Source: Bacteroidota bacterium (lineage in GTDB: Bacteria; Bacteroidota; Bacteroidia; CAILMK01; JAAYUY01). Taken from it: a stretch of 39,760 nt of DNA. How positions within the stretch are numbered: position 1 is the first letter of the stretch; the number at the start of each line of letters is the position of its first letter. Shown here in pieces: positions 10,401-17,763 of the stretch. The stretch covers positions 1 to 39,760 of the forward strand of contig JADHTG010000025.1 in assembly GCA_016776505.1 (NCBI GenBank), given 5' to 3'. Under the pieces are notes generated by a model that searched no databases, was not told the DNA's origin, and was given only the letters and a program-made list of their open reading frames with translations. A program made the position numbers and the translations under genes.

Positions 10401-11067
10401 CGGCCACATCTGTTTGCTCACCCCAGATTTCAGGAAATGCATTGGGTAAATCGCAATACCAATCGTAAAAACTCAGGTTTACTCCTCCCATTAATTGTAG
10501 GAACCTGGAACCGGCTGCATAACTGATCATGGACATAGCAGGAATGGGTGAAAAGCCCACCAATCGATCCGGTCCATATTTTTTCACTGTATGCATATTC
10601 GCAGCAGCGATAATTTCATGTGCATCTTCCCAGCTGACTCTTCTGAAACCGCCTTTACCCCTGGCATTCTGGTATTGTTTCCGCTTTTCAGGATCATTCT
10701 GAATACTTGCCCAGGCCTGTAAAGCATCCCCGCTTTTTTCTTTCTCCGCCTGAAATAAATCAAGCAATCGTCCCCTGATCATGGGATATTTTATCCTCAA
10801 TGGACTGTATAAATACCAGGAAGCTGAAATACCTCTTTGACATCCTCTTGGTTCATATGGAGGAATATTGGGATCAATCTCGGGATAATCCAAAGCCTGG
10901 GTTTCCCAAACCACTATTCCGTCCTTCACAAACACCTGCCAGCTGCAGCCACCGGTACAGTTTGCACCATGAGTACTTCTTACTACTTTGTCGTGTTGCC
11001 ACCTGTTCCTGTAGAATTCTTCCCATTTACGGGTTTTAGGGGACACTAAATCTTTTATCCAAGTCAT
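7456..11067 (-). CDS. narG: respiratory nitrate reductase alpha subunit, molybdenum catalytic subunit
   Basis: A 1203-residue catalytic subunit that reduces nitrate to nitrite at a Mo-bis(MGD) centre. The FS0 [4Fe-4S] ligands are H33, C37, C41 and C76 ([10 protein letters not shown], then EPRGC), the His/Cys pattern specific to NarG. The Mo-ligating aspartate of E. coli (Asp222 in mature numbering) corresponds to D206 in YDWYCDLP. The N-terminus keeps the [14 protein letters not shown] sequence. It has no complete twin-arginine export signal, so the enzyme should face the cytoplasm as in bacterial NarG. The gene follows the cytochrome c gene by 23 bases and precedes narH by 26. Length is close to the 1247 of E. 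coli, with a shorter N-terminus. Nothing suggests inactivation. Confidence 0.98.
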   Translation of the reverse strand: MTWIKDLVSPKTRKWEEFYRNRWQHDKVVRSTHGANCTGGCSWQVFVKDGIVVWETQALDYPEIDPNIPPYEPRGCQRGISASWYLYSPLRIKYPMIRGRLLDLFQAEKEKSGDALQAWASIQNDPEKRKQYQNARGKGGFRRVSWEDAHEIIAAANMHTVKKYGPDRLVGFSPIPAMSMISYAAGSRFLQLMGGVNLSFYDWYCDLPNAFPEIWGEQTDVAESADWYNAKFIAVMGSNLAMTRTPDVHFFAEARHNGTKTIVFSPDLSMVAKYADEWVPVHAGMDGAFWMSVTHVILNEFHYKNPVPYFIDYVTKFTDSPFLVEMIEKDGRFEAGRLVRASSIKKYRDIENGDWKFLNIDEDSGEAVCPAGSSGHRWDSKDGNWNILPIDGENGKDYKPLLSFIDKHDKVLQVEFIDYGKDHKSSRGVPVRYLDTAKGKIAVTTVYDLTMGQFGIDRGLAGDSAKTYQDEDFAYTPAWQEMFTGINANSVIKFAREWAVTAKTTEGKCMIIIGAGINQWYHGNLIYRAGAMTLMLTGCIGKNGGGMNHYVGQEKLAPVDSWGTIMSGKDWAGPPRLQQAPIWHYINSDQWRYDSNQAHYNYSPENELSSQHTADLVSKSVRNGWMPFYPQYNKNSIDIVKEAESNGAKTDKEIADYLIAELKAGKIEYSVSDPDNEANFPRVWYIWRGNALMSSAKGHEYFLKHYLGTHHNDVAEELGKDHVKEVKWHEIAPQGKIDLVVDLNFRMDTSALYSDIVLPAATWYEKSDLNSTDMHSFIHPLTAAIKPAWESKSDWAIFRDIAKATQNLAKTHYKEPIRDIVNSPLAHDSRAEIAQADIKDWYLGECEAIPGVSMHKMDVIDRDYTKIYDKFISLGPQIRNGLGAHGSSYNCADFYEEMLENKDHLSRVDGIDYPSLAQDEEAIDAILKLSSLTNGELAHRAYQNAEKRTGVKLTDISEGSKDVRIDFLALQGQPRRYNNSPIWSGLMKHGRTYAGFTYNVDRSIPWRTLTGRQHFYLDHVGYMKFGEHLPTFKPAPDPEIYGDLIVSESRGKTKTLNVLTPHGKWHIHSTFADNIRMLTLSRGIEPCWMSEADAGEAGIKDNDWVEVYNDNGVYCTRAVVSARIPKGHCFIYHAPERTYSVPKSEVRNNKRAGGHNSLTRVRLKPNLLMGGYGQFTYHFNYWGPVGVNRDSFVMVRKMEKVSF

Positions 11068-11090
11068 GGAACTTTTACTTTATATGATTA

Positions 11091-11918
11091 TTACTTAGCC
11101 TGCCTTTCAAAAATCTGCTTATTCACTATGTTTTTCTTTCGCTTTGCCCAAATCAGGCTGATGAGAAAAAACAAGAGGACAAGAATGAGCATCCCAATAA
11201 GAAATGTATCAGAAATGATCACCGCCTTATTTATTTGAGTTTGTTCAGAGCTTGCTTTTAAATACATGGTTAAATGCTCAATCTCAGAAGGATTAAGAGG
11301 GTGTGCCTTATAGGTTTCCTGCATGGATGGAAATGGAGAAGATGTCAAAATAGCATGAATTCCAGCTTCGCCACCCATCGTGTTATAAGACTTGCTTAAA
11401 TCTTTTGCCAGCAATCCACCCTGGGTTGCATGGGGGTAACTCACATGATGACAACTTATGCAGCTGGCTCCCTTGCTTTCAAATGCCAGCTCACCTTCAA
11501 AATACAATTTTCCACTATCTGCATCACCAGCCATGATTTTAATCGCTTTCTCTTCTTCTTCAACAATCAATTCCGACTTTTCACTGCTGTTATTAATGTA
11601 TTGAAGGATGGATTTTACATCTGCGTCAGATCCTTTAAAATCGGGCATCACGATATTGAAATACTCATTTGCTATAGCCACGGCATCCGGATCTCCACTT
11701 TCAATCATGCTTTTTGAGGATTTGATGAAACCGATCAACCATTTTTCGCTGTATTTTGAAGAAATACCTGAAAGATCAGGACCCACAAGTCGTCCTTTTC
11801 CTATTGTATGACAGGCCGCGCAGTGTGTTTTATACAGCATTTCATCTTCCTGTGCGACTGCAGTTGAGAATTGGAAGATCCACAAAGCAAGCAGGGTTAA
11901 TAAAAGTAGTTTCCGCAT
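11091..11918 (-). CDS. membrane-anchored di-haem cytochrome c, NarC-like
   Basis: First gene of the nar operon. From the ATG at 11918 it encodes 275 residues: a signal peptide (1-23, ending in VAQ), a haem-c domain with CAACH at residues 33-37 and a likely Met ligand at M91 (IVMPDF), a second haem-c domain with CISCH at 153-157 and FPSM at 196-199, then a single membrane helix at about 235-258 and a basic tail. Both haem domains would sit outside the membrane. An in-frame ATG 27 bases upstream (11945) would add nine charged residues before the signal peptide, so the later start is preferred. A di-haem cytochrome ahead of narG is known from Thermus (NarC); here it may feed or branch electrons at NarI. 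The exact role is inferred. Confidence 0.88.
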   Translation of the reverse strand: MRKLLLLTLLALWIFQFSTAVAQEDEMLYKTHCAACHTIGKGRLVGPDLSGISSKYSEKWLIGFIKSSKSMIESGDPDAVAIANEYFNIVMPDFKGSDADVKSILQYINNSSEKSELIVEEEEKAIKIMAGDADSGKLYFEGELAFESKGASCISCHHVSYPHATQGGLLAKDLSKSYNTMGGEAGIHAILTSSPFPSMQETYKAHPLNPSEIEHLTMYLKASSEQTQINKAVIISDTFLIGMLILVLLFFLISLIWAKRKKNIVNKQIFERQAK

Positions 11919-12374
11919 CAAATGATCTCTTAATTTTTCTTGCATAATACCAACAGAATTAATCCATTAAAGTCTCCTGGGGAACCATCCTTGTGTTTAG
12001 ATAGTAGCCTGAAAAAAGTAATAACTGAACCCGGGATTCGAAGTTCTATTTCATTAATAAACAGATGTAATTTACAATTTTTAAACACAAACACATCAAT
12101 TAAATTTAATTATTTATCATAATCTTTTAATTCTTACATTGTGGTATTTAATTACCTATTTTCCAAAAATATCTATTTACCAGATAACAGTCAAATATTT
12201 TTAAAACAGATAATTAGACTAGTTTAAATTACGATTTGTTCTGCCAATTGTTCCTTGAAACAGTGAATTTTCGAGATAAAGGAGCGTAAAGTAAGTCCAT
12301 CCTCTTTAAATACTCCAGCTAATAAACTTTAAATATTTTAAGCAAGTATCATCTTTTTTTGAATTGGTCAGATA
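11919..12374. other. intergenic control region of the nar operon
   Basis: About 455 AT-rich bases between the cytochrome start and the stop of the upstream polyferredoxin gene. It contains the promoter candidate at 12164-12195, a perfect but AT-only palindrome AATTAAATTTAATT at 12098-12111, and an imperfect palindrome TTAGACTAGTTTAA at 12214-12227. No open frame with convincing codon use and no tRNA or riboswitch-like fold was recognised. No clear FNR box (TTGATNNNNATCAA) was found. Confidence 0.5.
12164..12195 (-). promoter_or_regulatory. candidate promoter of the nar operon
   Basis: Read on the minus strand: TTTG (12195-12192), 20 bases, then TATTTTTG (12171-12164), matching the Bacteroidota -33/-7 consensus TTTG...TANNTTTG. 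Transcription would begin near 12158, giving a leader of about 240 nt before the cytochrome c start. AT richness makes chance matches fairly easy. Confidence 0.4.
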
Positions 12375-13358
12375 TTATAGTCTGGCTAAGCCAAGAAAAA
12401 CAGCATGAATTGAAATCGTGATAATCAACCATAAGTTCCGGGCCTGTTTAGGATTTAGCCCAGGGAATTTATATTTGATCGAAAAAACATGGCAACTTGT
12501 AATGCAATCCCCGCAAAGTGTACAGCTTTGTCCGGGTTTCCTGGCTTTAATATGCTCTGTATTTAAGGCATCATAATAGCACGTTTTAGTGCAGGCATTG
12601 CATTCTGTGCAATTGTTGTCAATATACAATCTGAAAGGGTTGATGTATTTGATGTAACTGATCAATGTTCCAACCGGGCAATAGACAACACAATGAAACA
12701 TTTTATTCACATTTTTGGAAATAGTCAGGATGATTAAAAGGCCGGCAATCCCAAAAAGAGCTGCCAGGGCAGTAACAAGGGAAACAGGTATATTATAAAA
12801 GCGGAACAATAAGGCTGAGACAATGACAAGAAACAGGAAAGTATGTTTTAAAGGCCATAATAATTTGATCCCTTTCCGGACAGGCTTACCGGTAGAAGCG
12901 ACTAAATTATCAATAGCTCCAAAATAACACAGGTGGCTGCACCAGGCGGGGCCGGCCAGGATCACCGTACTGATAAATAAGATCGGCATAAAAGAGATAT
13001 GCCCCCGATAGATGGGCCCTCCAATGATCAATGCAGGAAGGGGCAAATGTAATTTATCAGCTTGCATTAAAAACTTTTCATAACCTGAAACCCCTAAAAT
13101 CAATTGCCCAAAGAATACAATTGAGAAAAAAGTCCAGCTGTATTTTCGCCATTTGGCGGATTGAGAGGGGTCTTTCATTTTGGAAAGCAGAAAAGCAGCA
13201 TAAAATGCAAGGATCCATATCATCACCCATCCTGAATAGGGAATGAAACGCTCGATCAATATCATTGGCTTCTCAACTTTCCACTGCACTATGGAAAGGA
13301 TGCAGGCTGTTATTGTGAATGCCCAGATGGATGTCTTATAGGGTTTAAATCGCTCCAT
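12375..13358 (-). CDS. NapH/NosR-type membrane polyferredoxin
   Basis: A 327-residue membrane iron-sulfur protein with about six hydrophobic helices. Between them are two cysteine pairs, C140/C144 (CSHLCYFGAID) and C223/C227 (CVVYCPVGTL), the CX3CP-type motifs of the NapH/NosR/CcoG group. Then come two [4Fe-4S] sets at C250/C253/C256/C260 and C279/C282/C285/C289, and a last hydrophobic helix. The family shuttles electrons between quinol and periplasmic or cytoplasmic redox partners. The start is set at the ATG at 13358: the longer frame to a GTG at 13460 would translate an intergenic repeat (13375-13467) and carries no domain. It lies upstream of the nar operon on the same strand but with a 455-base gap, so probably separately transcribed. 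The partner is unknown. Confidence 0.85.
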   Translation of the reverse strand: MERFKPYKTSIWAFTITACILSIVQWKVEKPMILIERFIPYSGWVMIWILAFYAAFLLSKMKDPSQSAKWRKYSWTFFSIVFFGQLILGVSGYEKFLMQADKLHLPLPALIIGGPIYRGHISFMPILFISTVILAGPAWCSHLCYFGAIDNLVASTGKPVRKGIKLLWPLKHTFLFLVIVSALLFRFYNIPVSLVTALAALFGIAGLLIILTISKNVNKMFHCVVYCPVGTLISYIKYINPFRLYIDNNCTECNACTKTCYYDALNTEHIKARKPGQSCTLCGDCITSCHVFSIKYKFPGLNPKQARNLWLIITISIHAVFLGLARL

Positions 13359-13374
13359 TTGCGAATTAATCAAC

Positions 13375-13467
13375 CTTTGTGTATCTTGGTGTCTTTGGGC
13401 CTTTGTGGCATTATTAATAATACTTTTTACCACTAAGACACTAAGCCACGAGGATTTCACTAAGAAC
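13375..13467. repeat. inverted intergenic repeat of the CACTAAGACACTAAG type
   Basis: The left arm (about 13375-13409, built from CTTTGTG / CTTGGTGTCTTTG words) and the right arm (about 13430-13467, CCACTAAGACACTAAGCCAC and then TTTCACTAAG) are imperfect inverse complements around a 20-base AT-rich centre. Such elements are found scattered between genes in many Bacteroidota. It overlaps an artefactual N-terminal extension of the neighbouring gene. Confidence 0.65.
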
Positions 13468-13546
13468 TATTTAAAATCAGTTGATAATCTACAACTAAAA
13501 TATCAACTCACGTTATTTTAATTGTTTTGATTCAGTATTTCCAGAG

Positions 13547-14104
13547 CTAGTCCGATAAATAAATTGCACTCAATTCATCCACGAGTTTCAGGTATTTATC
13601 AAAATACTCATTATTACTCGTTGATGCGTTGGAATTTTCAAAGTTTTCGGCCATTTCAGTTTGCAGATCAGTTGGTAATATCCTTTCAGCCATGGGGTAT
13701 AAAATCTGGTTTTCCTTGTGGATGTGACTTATGAGTAATTCACAATAATTCAACAGGTTATCTTCTAATTCATCCCAGTCTTTCCAATTGCCTGACTTTA
13801 TTTTCTCCACTGATTCAGATGCAATTCGTATGTATTCCCTTCCTTCATCATGTTCCATCAGCATCACGCCAATAGGTCCCCCTTCCCGCGGCATGCCCAG
13901 CTTTTCCATTTCCATGAACAACACATCTTCTTCTTTCAGATGATGATATTTATCAGCAAAATTCTTGATGAAGTCCAGTATCTGCTCCATATGCTGGATG
14001 TTGATTTTAGTTTTATCCTTATGATCAGCAAATATTTTTTGAGTGATTTCAATCATTTTAAGTATGCTGTCATGCTCTTTTACGAGTATTTCTATTGCTT
14101 TCAT
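13547..14104 (-). CDS. hemerythrin-domain protein
   Basis: A 185-residue soluble protein with the HHE cation-binding pattern of hemerythrins: KEHDSIL (H11), KYHHLKEEDVLF (H54/H55, E58/E59), MEHDEGREY (H85, E89) and HIHKENQILYPMAE (H127/H129, E131) fall on successive helices of a four-helix bundle. These residues would hold a non-haem di-iron centre that can bind oxygen or nitric oxide, or serve in iron-centre repair. It sits among redox genes upstream of the nar operon on the same strand, which fits a role in nitrosative or oxygen sensing, although that is inferred. Exact ligands cannot be fixed without an alignment. The C-terminal 35 residues are unlike the core and rich in Ser/Asn. Confidence 0.87.
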   Translation of the reverse strand: MKAIEILVKEHDSILKMIEITQKIFADHKDKTKINIQHMEQILDFIKNFADKYHHLKEEDVLFMEMEKLGMPREGGPIGVMLMEHDEGREYIRIASESVEKIKSGNWKDWDELEDNLLNYCELLISHIHKENQILYPMAERILPTDLQTEMAENFENSNASTSNNEYFDKYLKLVDELSAIYLSD

Positions 14105-14182
14105 TGTTTAGAACTAGTTGATAATGGTTAATCTTCCTGCAGGTTTGAAAATTCTTACAGCAGGTCAGATATTTAAAATACT

Positions 14183-14515
14183 TTAGCTACTTTTTATCAT
14201 GGTGAGCAGCATCTTAAACTGCTCAATTGCCTTTACAGCATGAGGAATATTTGCGGGCATGATAATGGAATCACCAGCATTTAGCAGGTATTGCTCATCA
14301 GCTATGGTGATTTGAGCCCGACCATCAATCAGCTGAACCATGGCATCAAATGGTGCGGAATGGGTACTTAAACCCTCGCCTTTATCGAAAGAGAATAGAC
14401 TCACATTGCCCGTTTCCTTTTTTAACACCTGTTTACTAACAATTGCTCCATTATTGTAAGCAACTTCCTGATCCAGGCGAAAAATTTCAGATTTATTAAA
14501 TTCTTTTGTTTCCAT
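14183..14515 (-). CDS. small cupin-domain protein
   Basis: A 110-residue single-domain cupin. The two cupin motifs are visible as GEGLSTHSAPFDAMVQLIDG and then AGDSIIMPANIPHAVKA. H in the first motif and H in the second are candidate metal ligands, while the first motif has Ser rather than a second His. Small cupins of this kind are frequent near Rrf2 and hemerythrin genes in anaerobes and often act in redox or metabolite sensing; no substrate can be assigned. The ATG at 14515 is chosen because the family begins just before the conserved (D/N)xxEVxY segment. An upstream in-frame start at 14569 would add 18 residues with no family resemblance. It is flanked by the hemerythrin and outer membrane protein genes. 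Confidence 0.82.
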   Translation of the reverse strand: METKEFNKSEIFRLDQEVAYNNGAIVSKQVLKKETGNVSLFSFDKGEGLSTHSAPFDAMVQLIDGRAQITIADEQYLLNAGDSIIMPANIPHAVKAIEQFKMLLTMIKSS

Positions 14516-14587
14516 AGTTAATTTGTTTTTGTCAAAATTAGGATTATTAGATAAAGAAGGTATCTTCATTTGTCTCGTATTGAAAAC

Positions 14588-15877
14588 TTAATTTTTATTC
14601 GACTCAAAAAATGAGGGTTTTACACTCAGCATCAAAAAGGCCCAGTTGTTTATTTCGTCTTTACTTCCGCTTTTGGCCGAACGAAGGTATTCCATAGATT
14701 CGGTTGCAAACAGTTGAGAATAGCCGAATTTAAATAATACTATGTCATTTAATTTATAGCCAATTGACAAGTCTATTTCATTACCCAGTGCAGCATTGTA
14801 TTCTTTAGAAACAGAGGCATCATAGACTTGTGCTGCGGCTGAAAACAAATGGAAATCCAGGCCCGGAGTGAATTTCCCGCTTTTATAACCAAGCTTGAAA
14901 TAGAGATCCTGTAAACCCACACTGCCTGTGTGATTTCCTACATAAAAATAATCCATGTATCCGTTAAATTTATGATTAGTGCCATAAAACGGATTGAATG
15001 AATTATTTTCTGGTGTTGGATTTTTCTGATCCGATCCGGACAAGAGCTCAAAACCTGCTGTGAACTTCAGGTTATTCTCTGCAAGCAAAGCTAAAGTTAC
15101 ATCAATAGCAGCATAATAAGCAGATAGATCTTGATTTGCAGCATCTATTCCTGTTTGATAATAAAGAGCTGCATTTATGGTTATTTTTTCCGGCGTTTTA
15201 AAAGTCATTCGGGTGCCTGCAGTCTGACTATAAATAGTGCTATAACTATTTGTAATACTATCAATCACAGTTATCATCTGCTTTCCATTGTTCAGGAATA
15301 ACAAACTAATGCCTAGATGTTTGCCAAATTCCTTATGCAACCAGAGGTATTGCATGGCTTTATATCCGGCTGTTGCATACGGATTTTTTAAGGTTTCATT
15401 TTGGTTATAAGCTACTCCCAGGTCAGCTTTCAGAAACGCCTGCCTTTCATATTTTAATACTAAAATATCATGACTCCTTGCCTGCTGCGCCCAATTCACA
15501 TTACCAAACATCCTCTGATCATCATAAACCAGTTCCTGTCGCCCTGCTTTCAATTTCCAATGCTTTTGAAGCTTTAACTGAACCCATGCTTCATGAAGAG
15601 CTATAAATCCGTCTGCTGCAGCCAGTTGTGGTGTACTTCCCCAGGTCCGAACGTCCTGTAAACTGATCCGGGAAGAAATCAAATCATTTGAGAAATCAAA
15701 ATTCAGGCGTGTCCGTTGTGCTGTCCAGATTACTGCATCCTGGTTTGGACCTGCCAGTTTATTGAGACCGTGGTTGTATTCAGTCCGGGGCCTGAATTCT
15801 CCACTTATTGAGAATTGAGCGAATGCGCTGAATTGAAAGCTCATCAAAATTAAAACACTTAAAACTGCTGTTCTCAC
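14588..15877 (-). CDS. alginate-export-like outer membrane beta-barrel protein
   Basis: A 429-residue protein starting with GTG (15877), with a signal peptide ending in AFAQ at about residue 21. It begins with FSISGEFRPRTEYNHG and continues through RTRLNFDF, KAGRQELVYDDQRMFG and many alternating hydrophobic strands to the C-terminus. This arrangement is that of the alginate-export (AlgE-like) barrel family, whose Bacteroidota members often lie by respiratory or anion-handling clusters. A role as an outer-membrane channel for small anions such as nitrate or nitrite would fit the neighbourhood but is a guess; alginate itself is unlikely as no alginate genes are near. No other Met gives a complete signal peptide, so the GTG start is favoured. 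Confidence 0.8.
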   Translation of the reverse strand: MRTAVLSVLILMSFQFSAFAQFSISGEFRPRTEYNHGLNKLAGPNQDAVIWTAQRTRLNFDFSNDLISSRISLQDVRTWGSTPQLAAADGFIALHEAWVQLKLQKHWKLKAGRQELVYDDQRMFGNVNWAQQARSHDILVLKYERQAFLKADLGVAYNQNETLKNPYATAGYKAMQYLWLHKEFGKHLGISLLFLNNGKQMITVIDSITNSYSTIYSQTAGTRMTFKTPEKITINAALYYQTGIDAANQDLSAYYAAIDVTLALLAENNLKFTAGFELLSGSDQKNPTPENNSFNPFYGTNHKFNGYMDYFYVGNHTGSVGLQDLYFKLGYKSGKFTPGLDFHLFSAAAQVYDASVSKEYNAALGNEIDLSIGYKLNDIVLFKFGYSQLFATESMEYLRSAKSGSKDEINNWAFLMLSVKPSFFESNKN

Positions 15878-15991
15878 TTTTGTAATTTTATTTAGAAATC
15901 ACTTTTCTGTTTATAATTAGTCATGGAAAATTATTCATGTTGTTTTTTTCATAAAGTTCAGCTAAACATGGATCCTTCAATCCGCCCTTAT

Positions 15992-16936
15992 TTACACCCA
16001 CTCTTCTTCCAGAATTTCACCCTTGATCCCTACTTTTATCATTTTAACAGGAATATTTCTTTCCGCCTGGTTCACAGCTGTTCTTGCCATCTGAATCAGG
16101 CCACCACAGCAAGGAACTTCCATGATCATAACTGTCAGGGTATTTATTCTTGCACCGTCTATCATTCCCACCAATTTCTGCAAATAAATTTCCTGGTTTC
16201 CATCGAGTTTAGGGCAGGCGATCGCGAGACTTTTTCCTTTCAAATATTCCTGGTGAAAATTGGCAATGGTAAATGCTACACAATCGGCTGCTAAAACTAC
16301 ATCTGCATGTTGAAAATAGGGAGCCATTGGATTGATCAAATGCATTTGCACCGGCCATTGGCGTAATTCTGACTTTAAAGGAACTGATTGATCCAATTGT
16401 AATCCTTTCATATCCATTTTTTGATCTCTGAAATCCATGGACTGTGATCCGGGGCAGCCTCCCCCTCCCTGTACATTATGTATGCTCATAGGTTCTTGTT
16501 TTTGTGGGTGTTGATCATGATGTCCATGTCCGTTTGTACCCGGTTTATAATGATGTACTTCGTTGCGTACTTCGCTGAAATCAAACTTGTATTTATCTCC
16601 ATTGGCACTCAGCCAGCCAACAGCCTGCTTCATAAAATCATGCTCGCCATGATCTTTCAGATGCTTCAGATGCGCAATGGTTGTATTTTTTCCATGTTGT
16701 GTGGCAATGATCTCTATCACTTTGATTTCATCATAGGGCTCTGCTTCTCTTTTTTCAATTTCAATAGCACCCTCAGGACACTCACCTACACAAGCACCGA
16801 GGCCATCACACATTAAATCTGATACAAGCCGGGCTTTACCATCAATAATTTGTAATGCTCCTTCCGGACAACCTGGAATACACAAGCCACATCCATTGCA
16901 TAAATCTTCATCTATCTTAATTATTTCTCTTATCAT
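15992..16936 (-). CDS. two-domain ferredoxin protein with C-terminal CCG domain
   Basis: A 314-residue cytoplasmic iron-sulfur protein. Residues 13-23 form a full [4Fe-4S] motif (CNGCGLCIPGC). The second motif at 43-53 (CDGLGACVGEC) has Leu at the place of the second Cys, so it may hold a 3Fe centre or none. A His-rich linker (HGHHDQHP) leads to GGGGCPGSQSMDF, and the C-terminal domain carries ADCVAF, IACPKLD and VPCCGGL cysteine motifs. Proteins of this build often accompany Rrf2 regulators and hybrid-cluster-type stress genes in anaerobes. The function is not established. The ATG at 16936 is chosen over a GTG at 16960; the gene then overlaps the 3' end of the rrf2-type gene by 20 bases, so the two are almost surely co-transcribed and perhaps translationally coupled. 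Confidence 0.83.
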   Translation of the reverse strand: MIREIIKIDEDLCNGCGLCIPGCPEGALQIIDGKARLVSDLMCDGLGACVGECPEGAIEIEKREAEPYDEIKVIEIIATQHGKNTTIAHLKHLKDHGEHDFMKQAVGWLSANGDKYKFDFSEVRNEVHHYKPGTNGHGHHDQHPQKQEPMSIHNVQGGGGCPGSQSMDFRDQKMDMKGLQLDQSVPLKSELRQWPVQMHLINPMAPYFQHADVVLAADCVAFTIANFHQEYLKGKSLAIACPKLDGNQEIYLQKLVGMIDGARINTLTVMIMEVPCCGGLIQMARTAVNQAERNIPVKMIKVGIKGEILEEEWV

Positions 16937-17345
16937 CTTCTTGTTTTTTGTTGATATCACTTATTTTTTTATTGCCAAAAAACTTTTTAAACGTATCGTA
17001 CATTTCTTCCTTGATGTTCTCAAATACACATGTTTCATAGGGACAATCCTGCTTTGAATGCGCACATTGATCGGTTTCGAGTTCACCATCCATTAATTCA
17101 TGAATTTCCAATAGATTAATCGTTTCGGCCTCTTTCTTCATAGTGAATCCACCATTAGGTCCCCGGACAGAATCCAGGTATTTGTATTTCACCAGCATTT
17201 GTAGAACTTTGGGAACATGGTGAATTGAAAATCCAAGCTGTTCAGATATTTCATGCGCCTTTATTGGTTTGACAGAATTGGAAATTAAAGCCAGGCTGTG
17301 AATGGCAATTGTGGAAGCTTCTGATATGTTGACAAACTTGCTCAA
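16917..17345 (-). CDS. Rrf2-family iron-sulfur transcriptional regulator
   Basis: A 142-residue winged-helix regulator (helix-turn-helix around residues 29-50, then the wing RGPNGGFTM). The three cysteines in QCAHSKQDCPYETC (C-X6-C-X4-C) are the likely ligands of a [2Fe-2S] or [4Fe-4S] cluster, as in NsrR or IscR, which respond to nitric oxide or cluster status. The start is TTG: no in-frame ATG exists before about residue 67, a stop (TAA) lies directly upstream, and the N-terminus MSKFVNISEA aligns with the paralogue at 24526-24930 (MSKVVTISEA), which has an ATG. It overlaps the ferredoxin gene downstream. A role as NO or redox sensor for the neighbouring operons is a reasonable inference. 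Confidence 0.9.
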   Translation of the reverse strand: MSKFVNISEASTIAIHSLALISNSVKPIKAHEISEQLGFSIHHVPKVLQMLVKYKYLDSVRGPNGGFTMKKEAETINLLEIHELMDGELETDQCAHSKQDCPYETCVFENIKEEMYDTFKKFFGNKKISDINKKQEDDKRNN

Positions 17346-17376
17346 TTAGTTTTATGCATTTCGGTATTGAATTGCG

Positions 17377-17409
17377 CAAATATATGCATAGCATTTTTTA
17401 TTTACCAAA
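17377..17409 (-). promoter_or_regulatory. promoter of the Rrf2-ferredoxin operon
   Basis: On the minus strand TTTG (17409-17406), 21 bases, then TATATTTG (17384-17377): both halves of the Bacteroidota promoter. The expected start gives a leader of about 25 nt before the TTG start. The -7 box lies between two TATGCAT words (17353-17359 and 17383-17389), possibly an operator. Confidence 0.5.
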
Positions 17410-17496
17410 TTTTTTTTAATATTTTTTCATTTGTCCTATTCCAGTCAATCGAATAGATGAGGAATTAAATCTTTCGTGTCACTTGTAAAAGACAAT

Positions 17497-17709
17497 GATT
17501 GGAAGACAAGCAGGAGATTGCCGGTTCTTCCCCATTGCTCAAAACCAGGTAAAAGCCCGGCAATGACATTTGGCACAAAACCTAACAGGTTGAATACGAA
17601 CCTGTTAGGTTGGGATTTAAAAAATCATGTATGGGAATTAATCGCTGAAGTGTGGAAATTCTTTAGTTCAACCTAACAGGGTCAAGGCCAGCTGTTAGGT
17701 TTTAGGTTT
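17497..17709. repeat. structured dispersed repeat, copy 1
   Basis: It contains a perfect 13-bp hairpin (AACCTAACAGGTT at 17579-17591, AACCTGTTAGGTT at 17599-17611, 7-base loop). A second hairpin follows (AACCTAACAG 17670-17679, CTGTTAGGTT 17692-17701) whose loop ends in CAAGGCCAG. The 39-base left end (17497-17535) matches copy 2 at 37 of 39 positions. It fills most of the 17346-17763 gap, which otherwise holds only the promoter above. No coding capacity seen. Confidence 0.8.
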
Positions 17710-17763
17710 ACATTTTATCCAACCCTGCCAGAGTTTTATTAACACTTTGAATATTCAGGGCAA

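Noticed and set aside
11919..12374. FNR or CRP box (TTGAT-N4-ATCAA, TTGC-N7-GCAA) upstream of the nar operon
   Set aside because: Scanning by eye gave only AT-rich palindromes; none fits these consensus sites well.
15923..16294. Plus-strand frame of 123 codons opposite the ferredoxin gene
   Set aside because: It is antisense to the conserved CCG domain; its His/Phe/Cys-rich content is a reflection of that sequence.
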